Below, one piece after another: positions 24,691 through 37,100 of a DNA stretch of 64,000 nucleotides (its first letter is position 1; each line of letters begins with the position of its first letter). Source of the stretch: Rutpela maculata (taxonomy: Eukaryota > Arthropoda > Insecta > Coleoptera > Cerambycidae); the NCBI GenBank assembly GCA_936432065.2, contig OW386294.2, positions 44,158,842-44,222,841 on the forward strand, written 5' to 3'. The notes below the pieces were generated by a model. It made no database searches. It saw nothing but the letters and a program-made list of their open reading frames with translations, and was not told the DNA's origin. Both the position numbers and the translations under genes were made by a program.

Positions 24691-26509
24691 CCGAACGAAA
24701 ATTTATGTGAGGTTTGAAAATTTATGTGAGGTTTGACATATTTAGCATGGGTTTGACGAAATTAGGATGGGTTTGATGAAACCGAACGAAAATTTATGTG
24801 GTTTGAAAATTTACCTGAGGTTTGAGCAATTTAGCATGGGTTTGAAGAAATTAGGATGGGTTTGATGAAATTAGGATGGGTTTGATGAAACCGAACGAAA
24901 ATTTATGTGGTTTGAAAATGTATGTGAGGTTTGAGCAATTTAGCATGGGTTTGAAGAAATTAGGATGGGTTTGATGAAACCGAACGAAAATTTATGTGAG
25001 GTTTGAAAATTTATGTGAGGTTTGACATATTTAGCATGGGTTTGACGAAATTAGGATGGGTTTGATGAAACCGAACGAAAATTTATGTGGTTTGAAAATT
25101 TACCTGAGGTTTGAGCAATTTAGCATGGGTTTGAAGAAATTAGGATGGGTTTGATGAAATTAGGATGGGTTTGATGAATCCGAACGAAAATTTATGAGGT
25201 TTGAAAATTTATGTGAGGTTTGAGCAATTTAGCATGGGTTTGAAGAAATTAGGATGGGTTTGATGAATCCGAACGAAAATTTATGAGGTTTGAAAATTTA
25301 TCTGAGGTTTGAGCAAATTAGCATGGGTTTGAAGAAATTAGGATGGGTTTGATGAAACCGAACGAAAATTTATGTGGTTTGAAAATTTATGTGAGGTTTG
25401 AGCAATTTAGCATGGGTTTGAAGAAATTAGGATGGGTTTGATGAAACCGAACGAAAATTTATGTGGTTTGAAAATTTATGTGAGGTTTGACATATTTAGC
25501 ATGGGTTTGACGAAATTAGGATGGGTTTGATGAAACCGAACGAAAATTTATGTGGTTTGAAAATTTACCTGAGGTTTGAGCAATTTAGCATGGGTTTGAA
25601 GAAATTAGGATGGGTTTGATGAAATTAGGATGGGTTTGATGAATCCGAACGAAAATTTATGAGGTTTGAAAATTTATCTGAGGTTTGAGCAAATTAGCAT
25701 GGGTTTGAAGAAATTAGGATGGGTTTGATGAAACCGAACGAAAATTTATGTGGTTTGAAAATTTATGTGAGGTTTGAGCAATTTAGCATGGGTTTGAAGA
25801 AATTAGGATGGGTTTGATGAAACCGAACGAAAATTTATGTGGTTTGAAAATTTACCTGAGGTTTGAGCAATTTAGCATGGGTTTGAAGAAATTAGGATGG
25901 GTTTGATGAAATTAGGATGGGTTTGATGAATCCGAACGAAAATTTATGAGGTTTGAAAATTTATCTGAGGTTTGAGCAAATTAGCATGGGTTTGAAGAAA
26001 TTAGGATGGGTTTGATGAAACCGAACGAAAATTTATGTGGTTTGAAAATTTACCTGAGGTTTGAGCAATTTAGCATGGGTTTGAAGAAATTAGGATGGGT
26101 TTGATGAAATTAGGATGGGTTTGATGAAACCGAACGAAAATTTATGTGGTTTGAAAATTTATGTGAGGTTTGAGCAATTTAGCATGGGTTTGAAGAAATT
26201 AGGATGGTTTTGATGAAACCGAACGAAAATTTATGTGAGGTTTGAAAATTTATGTGAGGTTTGACATATTTAGCATGGGTTTGACGAAATTAGGATGGGT
26301 TTGATGAAACCGAACGAAAATTTATGTGAGGTTTGAAAATTTATGTGAGGTTTGACATATTTAGCATGGGTTTGACGAAATTAGGATGGGTTTGATGAAA
26401 CCGAACGAAAATTTATGTGGTTTGAAAATTTACCTGAGGTTTGAGCAATTTAGCATGGGTTTGAAGAAATTAGGATGGGTTTGATGAAATTAGGATGGGT
26501 TTGATGAAA

Positions 26510-26581
26510 CCGAACGAAAATTTATGTGAGGTTTGACATATTTAGCATGGGTTTGACGAAATTAGGATGGGTTTGATGAAA
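26510..26581 (+). repeat. 72-bp monomer s, third copy
   Basis: A 19-bp deletion form of S, between two P monomers. It recurs at 34759-34830 in the second copy of the 8,249-bp unit. Confidence 0.92.
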
Positions 26582-28469
26582 CCGAACGAAAATTTATGTG
26601 GTTTGAAAATTTACCTGAGGTTTGAGCAATTTAGCATGGGTTTGAAGAAATTAGGATGGGTTTGATGAAATTAGGATGGGTTTGATGAATCCGAACGAAA
26701 ATTTATGAGGTTTGAAAATTTATGTGAGGTTTGAGCAATTTAGCATGGGTTTGAAGAAATTAGGATGGGTTTGATGAATCCGAACGAAAATTTATGAGGT
26801 TTGAAAATTTATCTGAGGTTTGAGCAAATTAGCATGGGTTTGAAGAAATTAGGATGGGTTTGATGAAACCGAACGAAAATTTATGTGGTTTGAAAATTTA
26901 TGTGAGGTTTGAGCAATTTAGCATGGGTTTGAAGAAATTAGGATGGGTTTGATGAAACCGAACGAAAATTTATGTGGTTTGAAAATTTACCTGAGGTTTG
27001 AGCAATTTAGCATGGGTTTGAAGAAATTAGGATGGGTTTGATGAAATTAGGATGGGTTTGATGAATCCGAACGAAAATTTATGAGGTTTGAAAATTTATC
27101 TGAGGTTTGAGCAAATTAGCATGGGTTTGAAGAAATTAGGATGGGTTTGATGAAACCGAACGAAAATTTATGTGGTTTGAAAATTTACCTGAGGTTTGAG
27201 CAATTTAGCATGGGTTTGAAGAAATTAGGATGGGTTTGATGAAATTAGGATGGGTTTGATGAAACCGAACGAAAATTTATGTGGTTTGAAAATTTATGTG
27301 AGGTTTGAGCAATTTAGCATGGGTTTGAAGAAATTAGGATGGGTTTGATGAAACCGAACGAAAATTTATGTGAGGTTTGAAAATTTATGTGAGGTTTGAC
27401 ATATTTAGCATGGGTTTGACGAAATTAGGATGGGTTTGATGAAACCGAACGAAAATTTATGTGGTTTGAAAATTTATGTGAGGTTTGAGCAATTTAGCAT
27501 GGGTTTGAAGAAATTAGGATGGGTTTGATGAAACCGAACGAAAATTTATGTGAGGTTTGAAAATTTATGTGAGGTTTGACATATTTAGCATGGGTTTGAC
27601 GAAATTAGGATGGGTTTGATGAAACCGAACGAAAATTAATGTGTTTTGAAAATTTACCTGAGGTTTGAGCAATTTAGCATGGGTTTGAAGAAATTAGGAT
27701 GGGTTTGATGAAATTAGGATGGGTTTGATGAATCCGAACGAAAATTTATGAGGTTTGAAAATTTATGTGAGGTTTGAGCAATTTAGCATGGGTTTGAAGA
27801 AATTAGGATGGGTTTGATGAATCCGAACGAAAATTTATGAGGTTTGAAAATTTATCTGAGGTTTGAGCAAATTAGCATGGGTTTGAAGAAATTAGGATGG
27901 GTTTGATGAAACCGAACGAAAATTTATGTGGTTTGAAAATTTATGTGAGGTTTGAGCAATTTAGCATGGGTTTGAAGAAATTAGGATGGGTTTGATGAAA
28001 CCGAACGAAAATTTATGTGAGGTTTGAAAATTTATGTGAGATTTGACATATTTAGCATGGGTTTGACGAAATTAGGATGGGTTTGATGAAACCGAACGAA
28101 AATTTATGTGGTTTGAAAATTTACCTGAGGTTTGAGCAATTTAGCATGGGTTTGAAGAAATTAGGATGGGTTTGATGAAATTAGGATGGGTTTGATGAAA
28201 CCGAACGAAAATTTATGTGGTTTGAAAATTTATGTGAAGTTTGAGCAATTTAGCATGGGTTTGAAGAAATTAGGATGGGTTTGATGAAACCGAACGAAAA
28301 TTTATGTGAGGTTTGAAAATTTATGTGAGGTTTGACAAAATTAGCATGGGTTTGACGAAATTAGGATGGGTTTGATGAATCCGAACGAAAATTTATGAGG
28401 TTTGAAAATTTATCTGAGGTTTGAGCAAATTAGCATGGGTTTGAAGAAATTAGGATGGGTTTGATGAAA

Positions 28470-28578
28470 CCGAACGAAAATTTATGTGGTTTGAAAATTT
28501 ATGTGAGGTTTGAGCAATTTAGCATGGGTTTGAAGAAATTAGGATGGGTTTGATGAAATTAGGATGGGTTTGATGAAT
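28470..28578 (+). repeat. Q2, doubled-tail Q, reference copy
   Basis: A Q monomer with its final 20-bp sub-repeat doubled. Other Q2 monomers start at 30864, 33785, 36719, 39113, 42034, 44155, 47851, 50244, 52332, 52621, 56317 and 58710. V2 monomers start at 20313, 21954, 30755, 30973, 32613, 39004, 39222, 40862, 46299 and 54765. Most are explained by copying inside the large duplications. The founders look like exchanges between a Q or V body and a P tail. Confidence 0.88.
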
Positions 28579-29223
28579 CCGAACGAAAATTTATGAGGTT
28601 TGAAAATTTATCTGAGGTTTGAGCAAATTAGCATGGGTTTGAAGAAATTAGGATGGGTTTGATGAAACCGAACGAAAATTTATGTGGTTTGAAAATTTAT
28701 GTGAGGTTTGAGCAATTTAGCATGGGTTTGAAGAAATTAGGATGGGTTTGATGAAACCGAACGAAAATTTATGTGAGGTTTGAAAATTTATGTGAGGTTT
28801 GACATATTTAGCATGGGTTTGACGAAATTAGGATGGGTTTGATGAAACCGAACGAAAATTTATGTGGTTTGAAAATTTACCTGAGGTTTGAGCAATTTAG
28901 CATGGGTTTGAAGAAATTAGGATGGGTTTGATGAAATTAGGATGGGTTTGATGAATCCGAACGAAAATTTATGAGGTTTGAAAATTTATGTGAGGTTTGA
29001 GCAATTTAGCATGGGTTTGAAGAAATTAGGATGGGTTTGATGAATCCGAACGAAAATTTATGAGGTTTGAAAATTTATCTGAGGTTTGAGCAAATTAGCA
29101 TGGGTTTGAAGAAATTAGGATGTGTTTGATGAAACCGAACGAAAATTTATGTGGTTTGAAAATTTATGTGAGGTTTGAGCAATTTAGCATGGGTTTGAAG
29201 AAATTAGGATGGGTTTGATGAAA

Positions 29224-30953
29224 CCGAACGAAAATTTATGTGGTTTGAAAATTTATGTGAGGTTTGACATATTTAGCATGGGTTTGACGAAATTAGAATG
29301 GGTTTGATGAAACCGAACGAAAATTTATGTGGTTTGAAAATTTACCTGAGGTTTGAGCAATTTAGCATGGGTTTGAAGAAATTAGGATGGGTTTGATGAA
29401 ATTAGGATGGGTTTGATGAATCCGAACGAAAATTTATGAGGTTTGAAAATTTATCTGAGGTTTGAGCAAATTAGCATGGGTTTGAAGAAATTAGGATGGG
29501 TTTGATGAAACCGAACGAAAATTTATGTGGTTTGAAAATTTATGTGAGGTTTGAGCAATTTAGCATGGGTTTGAAGAAATTAGGATGGGTTTGATGAAAC
29601 CGAACGAAAATTTATGTGGTTTGAAAATTTACCTGAGGTTTGAGCAATTTAGCATGGGTTTGAAGAAATTAGGATGGGTTTGATGAAATTAGGATGGGTT
29701 TGATGAAACCGAACGAAAATTTATGTGGTTTGAAAATTTATGTGAGGTTTGAGCAATTTAGCATGGGTTTGAAGAAATTAGGATGGGTTTGATGAAACCG
29801 AACGAAAATTTATGTGGTTTGAAAATTTACCTGAGGTTTGAGCAATTTAGCATGGGTTTGAAGAAATTAGGATGGGTTTGATGAAATTAGGATGGGTTTG
29901 ATGAATCCGAACGAAAATTTATGAGGTTTGAAAATTTATCTGAGGTTTGAGCAAATTAGCATGGGTTTGAAGAAATTAGGATGGGTTTGATGAAACCGAA
30001 CGAAAATTTATGTGGTTTGAAAATTTACCTGAGGTTTGAGCAATTTAGCATGGGTTTGAAGAAATTAGGATGGGTTTGATGAAATTAGGATGGGTTTGAT
30101 GAAACCGAACGAAAATTTATGTGAGGTTTGAGCAATTTAGCATGGGTTTGAAGAAATTAGGATGGGTTTGATGAAACCGAACGAAAATTTATGTGAGGTT
30201 TGAAAATTTATGTGAGGTTTGACATATTTAGCATGGGTTTGACGAAATTAGGATGGGTTTGATGAAACCGAACGAAAATTTATGTGAGGTTTGAAAATTT
30301 ATGTGAGGTTTGACATATTTAGCATGGGTTTGACGAAATTAGGATGGGTTTGATGAAACCGAACGAAAATTTATGTGGTTTGAAAATTTACCTGAGGTTT
30401 GAGCAATTTAGCATGGGTTTGAAGAAATTAGGATGGGTTTGATGAAATTAGGATGGGTTTTATGAATCCGAACGAAAATTTATGAGGTTTGAAAATTTAT
30501 GTGAGGTTTGAGCAATTTAGCATGGGTTTGAAGAAATTAGGATGGGTTTGATGAATCCGAACGAAAATTTATGAGGTTTGAAAATTTATCTGAGGTTTGA
30601 GCAAATTAGCATGGGTTTGAAGAAATTAGGATGGGTTTGATGAAACCGAACGAAAATTTATGTGGTTTGAAAATTTACCTGAGGTTTGAGCAATTTAGCA
30701 TGGGTTTGAAGAAATTAGGATGGGTTTGATGAAATTAGGATGGGTTTGATGAATCCGAACGAAAATTTATGAGGTTTGAAAATTTATCTGAGGTTTGAGC
30801 AAATTAGCATGGGTTTGAAGAAATTAGGATGGGTTTGATGAAATTAGGATGGGTTTGATGAAACCGAACGAAAATTTATGTGGTTTGAAAATTTATGTGA
30901 GGTTTGAGCAATTTAGCATGGGTTTGAAGAAATTAGGATGGGTTTGATGAAAT
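29224..30953 (+). repeat. Internal 1,858-bp duplication in L2 copy 1, first half
   Basis: The run R-P-V-Q-P-Q-P-V-P-q-S-S-P-U-V-P-V2-Q recurs at 31082-32811, offset 1,858. Both halves carry the 72-bp q and the GGGTTTTATG change (30461 and 32319). The halves differ at the edges: Q is doubled here (Q2 at 30864), and a V2 at 30973-31081 separates them. Confidence 0.92.
30105..30176 (+). repeat. 72-bp monomer q, deletion form of Q
   Basis: Q lacking 17 bp, exactly the distance between its two direct copies of AAAATTTATGTG, so one copy and the bases between are gone. Further copies at 31963-32034, 38354-38425 and 40212-40283 all stand in the same position of the 1,858-bp word. They descend from one deletion. 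Confidence 0.93.
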
Positions 30954-30972
30954 TAGGATGGGTTTGATGAAT

Positions 30973-31081
30973 CCGAACGAAAATTTATGAGGTTTGAAAA
31001 TTTATCTGAGGTTTGAGCAAATTAGCATGGGTTTGAAGAAATTAGGATGGGTTTGAAGAAATTAGGATGGGTTTGATGAAA
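30973..31081 (+). repeat. Doubled V with variant second unit
   Basis: V with its tail doubled, but the sub-repeats read GAAGAAATTAGGATGGG twice, with A at 31057. The partner in L2 copy 2 (39222-39330) reads GATGAAATT at that place (T at 39306). It is either one base change or an independent slippage or conversion of the 20-bp unit. Confidence 0.85.
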
Positions 31082-32811
31082 CCGAACGAAAATTTATGTG
31101 GTTTGAAAATTTATGTGAGGTTTGACATATTTAGCATGGGTTTGACGAAATTAGGATGGGTTTGATGAAACCGAACGAAAATTTATGTGGTTTGAAAATT
31201 TACCTGAGGTTTGAGCAATTTAGCATGGGTTTGAAGAAATTAGGATGGGTTTGATGAAATTAGGATGGGTTTGATGAATCCGAACGAAAATTTATGAGGT
31301 TTGAAAATTTATCTGAGGTTTGAGCAAATTAGCATGGGTTTGAAGAAATTAGGATGGGTTTGATGAAACCGAACGAAAATTTATGTGGTTTGAAAATTTA
31401 TGTGAGGTTTGAGCAATTTAGCATGGGTTTGAAGAAATTAGGATGGGTTTGATGAAACCGAACGAAAATTTATGTGGTTTGAAAATTTACCTGAGGTTTG
31501 AGCAATTTAGCATGGGTTTGAAGAAATTAGGATGGGTTTGATGAAATTAGGATGGGTTTGATGAAACCGAACGAAAATTTATGTGGTTTGAAAATTTATG
31601 TGAGGTTTGAGCAATTTAGCATGGGTTTGAAGAAATTAGGATGGGTTTGATGAAACCGAACGAAAATTTATGTGGTTTGAAAATTTACCTGAGGTTTGAG
31701 CAATTTAGCATGGGTTTGAAGAAATTAGGATGGGTTTGATGAAATTAGGATGGGTTTGATGAATCCGAACGAAAATTTATGAGGTTTGAAAATTTATCTG
31801 AGGTTTGAGCAAATTAGCATGGGTTTGAAGAAATTAGGATGGGTTTGATGAAACCGAACGAAAATTTATGTGGTTTGAAAATTTACCTGAGGTTTGAGCA
31901 ATTTAGCATGGGTTTGAAGAAATTAGGATGGGTTTGATGAAATTAGGATGGGTTTGATGAAACCGAACGAAAATTTATGTGAGGTTTGAGCAATTTAGCA
32001 TGGGTTTGAAGAAATTAGGATGGGTTTGATGAAACCGAACGAAAATTTATGTGAGGTTTGAAAATTTATGTGAGGTTTGACATATTTAGCATGGGTTTGA
32101 CGAAATTAGGATGGGTTTGATGAAACCGAACGAAAATTTATGTGAGGTTTGAAAATTTATGTGAGGTTTGACATATTTAGCATGGGTTTGACGAAATTAG
32201 GATGGGTTTGATGAAACCGAACGAAAATTTATGTGGTTTGAAAATTTACCTGAGGTTTGAGCAATTTAGCATGGGTTTGAAGAAATTAGGATGGGTTTGA
32301 TGAAATTAGGATGGGTTTTATGAATCCGAACGAAAATTTATGAGGTTTGAAAATTTATGTGAGGTTTGAGCAATTTAGCATGGGTTTGAAGAAATTAGGA
32401 TGGGTTTGATGAATCCGAACGAAAATTTATGAGGTTTGAAAATTTATCTGAGGTTTGAGCAAATTAGCATGGGTTTGAAGAAATTAGGATGGGTTTGATG
32501 AAACCGAACGAAAATTTATGTGGTTTGAAAATTTACCTGAGGTTTGAGCAATTTAGCATGGGTTTGAAGAAATTAGGATGGGTTTGATGAAATTAGGATG
32601 GGTTTGATGAATCCGAACGAAAATTTATGAGGTTTGAAAATTTATCTGAGGTTTGAGCAAATTAGCATGGGTTTGAAGAAATTAGGATGGGTTTGATGAA
32701 ATTAGGATGGGTTTGATGAAACCGAACGAAAATTTATGTGGTTTGAAAATTTATGTGAGGTTTGAGCAATTTAGCATGGGTTTGAAGAAATTAGGATGGG
32801 TTTGATGAAAC
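31082..32811 (+). repeat. Internal 1,858-bp duplication in L2 copy 1, second half
   Basis: Same word as the previous 1.7 kb, with its q at 31963-32034. Both halves recur together in L2 copy 2 at 37473-39202 and 39331-41060. The 1,858-bp event is therefore older than the 8,249-bp one. Confidence 0.92.
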
Positions 32812-34180
32812 CGAACGAAAATTTATGTGGTTTGAAAATTTACCTGAGGTTTGAGCAATTTAGCATGGGTTTGAAGAAATTAGGATGGGTTTGATGAAAT
32901 TAGGATGGGTTTGATGAATCCGAACGAAAATTTATGAGGTTTGAAAATTTATGTGAGGTTTGAGCAATTTAGCATGGGTTTGAAGAAATTAGGATGGGTT
33001 TGATGAATCCGAACGAAAATTTATGAGGTTTGAAAATTTATCTGAGGTTTGAGCAAATTAGCATGGGTTTGAAGAAATTAGGATGGGTTTGATGAAACCG
33101 AACGAAAATTTATGTGGTTTGAAAATTTACCTGAGGTTTGAGCAATTTAGCATGGGTTTGAAGAAATTAGGATGGGTTTGATGAAATTAGGATGGGTTTG
33201 ATGAATCCGAACGAAAATTTATGAGGTTTGAAAATTTATCTGAGGTTTGAGCAAATTAGCATGGGTTTGAAGAAATTAGGATGGGTTTGATGAAACCGAA
33301 CGAAAATTTATGTGGTTTGAAAATTTACCTGAGGTTTGAGCAATTTAGCATGGGTTTGAAGAAATTAGGATGGGTTTGATGAAATTAGGATGGGTTTGAT
33401 GAAACCGAACGAAAATTTATGTGGTTTGAAAATTTATGTGAGGTTTGAGCAATTTAGCATGGGTTTGAAGAAATTAGGATGGGTTTGATGAAACCGAACG
33501 AAAATTTATGTGAGGTTTGAAAATTTATGTGAGGTTTGACATATTTAGCATGGGTTTGACGAAATTAGGATGGGTTTGATGAAACCGAACGAAAATTTAT
33601 GTGAGGTTTGAAAATTTATGTGAGGTTTGACATATTTAGCATGGGTTTGACGAAATTAGGATGGGTTTGATGAAACCGAACGAAAATTTATGTGGTTTGA
33701 AAATTTACCTGAGGTTTGAGCAATTTAGCATGGGTTTGAAGAAATTAGGATGGGTTTGATGAAATTAGGATGGGTTTGATGAAACCGAACGAAAATTTAT
33801 GTGGTTTGAAAATTTATGTGAGGTTTGAGCAATTTAGCATGGGTTTGAAGAAATTAGGATGGGTTTGATGAAATTAGGATGGGTTTGATGAAACCGAACG
33901 AAAATTTATGTGGTTTGAAAATTTATGTGAGGTTTGAGCAATTTAGCATGGGTTTGACGAAATTAGGATGGGTTTGATGAAACCGAACGAAAATTTATGT
34001 GGTTTGAAAATTTACCTGAGGTTTGAGCAATTTAGCATGGGTTTGAAGAAATTAGGATGGGTTTGATGAAATTAGGATGGGTTTGATGAATCCGAACGAA
34101 AATTTATGAGGTTTGAAAATTTATGTGAGGTTTGAGCAATTTAGCATGGGTTTGAAGAAATTAGGATGGGTTTGATGAAT

Positions 34181-37100
34181 CCGAACGAAAATTTATGAGG
34201 TTTGAAAATTTATCTGAGGTTTGAGCAAATTAGCATGGGTTTGAAGAAATTAGGATGGGTTTGATGAAACCGAACGAAAATTTATGTGGTTTGAAAATTT
34301 ACCTGAGGTTTGAGCAATTTAGCATGGGTTTGAAGAAATTAGGATGGGTTTGATGAAATTAGGATGGGTTTGATGAAACCGAACGAAAATTTATGTGGTT
34401 TGAAAATTTATGTGTGGTTTGAGCAATTTAGCATGGGTTTGAAGAAATTAGGATGGTTTTGATGAAACCGAACGAAAATTTATGTGAGGTTTGAAAATTT
34501 ATGTGAGGTTTGACATATTTAGCATGGGTTTGACGAAATTAGGATGGGTTTGATGAAACCGAACGAAAATTTATGTGAGGTTTGAAAATTTATGTGAGGT
34601 TTGACATATTTAGCATGGGTTTGACGAAATTAGGATGGGTTTGATGAAACCGAACGAAAATTTATGTGGTTTGAAAATTTACCTGAGGTTTGAGCAATTT
34701 AGCATGGGTTTGAAGAAATTAGGATGGGTTTGATGAAATTAGGATGGGTTTGATGAAACCGAACGAAAATTTATGTGAGGTTTGACATATTTAGCATGGG
34801 TTTGACGAAATTAGGATGGGTTTGATGAAACCGAACGAAAATTTATGTGGTTTGAAAATTTACCTGAGGTTTGAGCAATTTAGCATGGGTTTGAAGAAAT
34901 TAGGATGGGTTTGATGAAATTAGGATGGGTTTGATGAATCCGAACGAAAATTTATGAGGTTTGAAAATTTATGTGAGGTTTGAGCAATTTAGCATGGGTT
35001 TGAAGAAATTAGGATGGGTTTGATGAATCCGAACGAAAATTTATGAGGTTTGAAAATTTATCTGAGGTTTGAGCAAATTAGCATGGGTTTGAAGAAATTA
35101 GGATGGGTTTGATGAAACCGAACGAAAATTTATGTGGTTTGAAAATTTATGTGAGGTTTGAGCAATTTAGCATGGGTTTGAAGAAATTAGGATGGGTTTG
35201 ATGAAACCGAACGAAAATTTATGTGGTTTGAAAATTTACCTGAGGTTTGAGCAATTTAGCATGGGTTTGAAGAAATTAGGATGGGTTTGATGAAATTAGG
35301 ATGGGTTTGATGAATCCGAACGAAAATTTATGAGGTTTGAAAATTTATCTGAGGTTTGAGCAAATTAGCATGGGTTTGAAGAAATTAGGATGGGTTTGAT
35401 GAAACCGAACGAAAATTTATGTGGTTTGAAAATTTACCTGAGGTTTGAGCAATTTAGCATGGGTTTGAAGAAATTAGGATGGGTTTGATGAAATTAGGAT
35501 GGGTTTGATGAAACCGAACGAAAATTTATGTGGTTTGAAAATTTATGTGAGGTTTGAGCAATTTAGCATGGGTTTGAAGAAATTAGGATGGGTTTGATGA
35601 AACCGAACGAAAATTTATGTGAGGTTTGAAAATTTATGTGAGGTTTGACATATTTAGCATGGGTTTGACGAAATTAGGATGGGTTTGATGAAACCGAACG
35701 AAAATTTATGTGGTTTGAAAATTTATGTGAGGTTTGAGCAATTTAGCATGGGTTTGAAGAAATTAGGATGGGTTTGATGAAACCGAACGAAAATTTATGT
35801 GAGGTTTGAAAATTTATGTGAGGTTTGACATATTTAGCATGGGTTTGACGAAATTAGGATGGGTTTGATGAAACCGAACGAAAATTAATGTGTTTTGAAA
35901 ATTTACCTGAGGTTTGAGCAATTTAGCATGGGTTTGAAGAAATTAGGATGGGTTTGATGAAATTAGGATGGGTTTGATGAATCCGAACGAAAATTTATGA
36001 GGTTTGAAAATTTATGTGAGGTTTGAGCAATTTAGCATGGGTTTGAAGAAATTAGGATGGGTTTGATGAATCCGAACGAAAATTTATGAGGTTTGAAAAT
36101 TTATCTGAGGTTTGAGCAAATTAGCATGGGTTTGAAGAAATTAGGATGGGTTTGATGAAACCGAACGAAAATTTATGTGGTTTGAAAATTTATGTGAGGT
36201 TTGAGCAATTTAGCATGGGTTTGAAGAAATTAGGATGGGTTTGATGAAACCGAACGAAAATTTATGTGAGGTTTGAAAATTTATGTGAGATTTGACATAT
36301 TTAGCATGGGTTTGACGAAATTAGGATGGGTTTGATGAAACCGAACGAAAATTTATGTGGTTTGAAAATTTACCTGAGGTTTGAGCAATTTAGCATGGGT
36401 TTGAAGAAATTAGGATGGGTTTGATGAAATTAGGATGGGTTTGATGAAACCGAACGAAAATTTATGTGGTTTGAAAATTTATGTGAGGTTTGAGCAATTT
36501 AGCATGGGTTTGAAGAAATTAGGATGGGTTTGATGAAACCGAACGAAAATTTATGTGAGGTTTGAAAATTTATGTGAGGTTTGACAAAATTAGCATGGGT
36601 TTGACGAAATTAGGATGGGTTTGATGAATCCGAACGAAAATTTATGAGGTTTGAAAATTTATCTGAGGTTTGAGCAAATTAGCATGGGTTTGAAGAAATT
36701 AGGATGGGTTTGATGAAACCGAACGAAAATTTATGTGGTTTGAAAATTTATGTGAGGTTTGAGCAATTTAGCATGGGTTTGAAGAAATTAGGATGGGTTT
36801 GATGAAATTAGGATGGGTTTGATGAATCCGAACGAAAATTTATGAGGTTTGAAAATTTATCTGAGGTTTGAGCAAATTAGCATGGGTTTGAAGAAATTAG
36901 GATGGGTTTGATGAAACCGAACGAAAATTTATGTGGTTTGAAAATTTATGTGAGGTTTGAGCAATTTAGCATGGGTTTGAAGAAATTAGGATGGGTTTGA
37001 TGAAACCGAACGAAAATTTATGTGAGGTTTGAAAATTTATGTGAGGTTTGACATATTTAGCATGGGTTTGACGAAATTAGGATGGGTTTGATGAAACCGA

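Larger units (their letters stand above)
20402..25931 (+). repeat. Domain 2: loose higher-order repeat of P, Q, S, U, V
   Basis: After the end of a V2 (to 20421), labels run U-V-P-V-P-Q-S-S-P-Q-S-P-Q-S-P-U-V2-Q-S-P-U-V-Q-P-V-S-s-P-V-P-Q-S-S-P-Q-S-P-U-V-Q-P-V-P-Q-s-S-P-Q-S-P-U-V-Q-R-P-V-Q-P. K is absent and R appears once (25447). The recurring word P-Q-S-P-U-V-Q-P-V-P-Q-S-S spans 1,243 bp, or 1,224 bp when one S is the 72-bp s. U starts at 23956, 25180 and 26691 lie 1,224 and 1,511 bp apart. Private single-base changes include TGTTG near 21773, C at 23769 and G at 24920. Confidence 0.9.
25932..34180 (+). repeat. Tandem duplication L2, copy 1 (8,249 bp, 86 monomers)
   Basis: Labels: V-P-Q-S-S-P-s-P-U-V-Q-P-V-P-Q-S-Q-S-P-U-V-Q-S-P-Q-K-V-Q2-V-Q-S-P-U-V-Q-R-P-V-Q-P-Q-P-V-P-q-S-S-P-U-V-P-V2-Q2-V2-R-P-V-Q-P-Q-P-V-P-q-S-S-P-U-V-P-V2-Q-P-U-V-P-V-P-Q-S-S-P-Q2-Q-P-U. 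The next 8,249 bp repeat this order exactly. Shared private markers are GGATGGTTTT (26208), TTAATGTGTTTTG (27638), GAGATTTG (28041), ATGTGTTTG (29123) and GGGTTTTATG (30461 and 32319). Bases found here but not in copy 2 are A at 28238 and A at 29297. Confidence 0.95.
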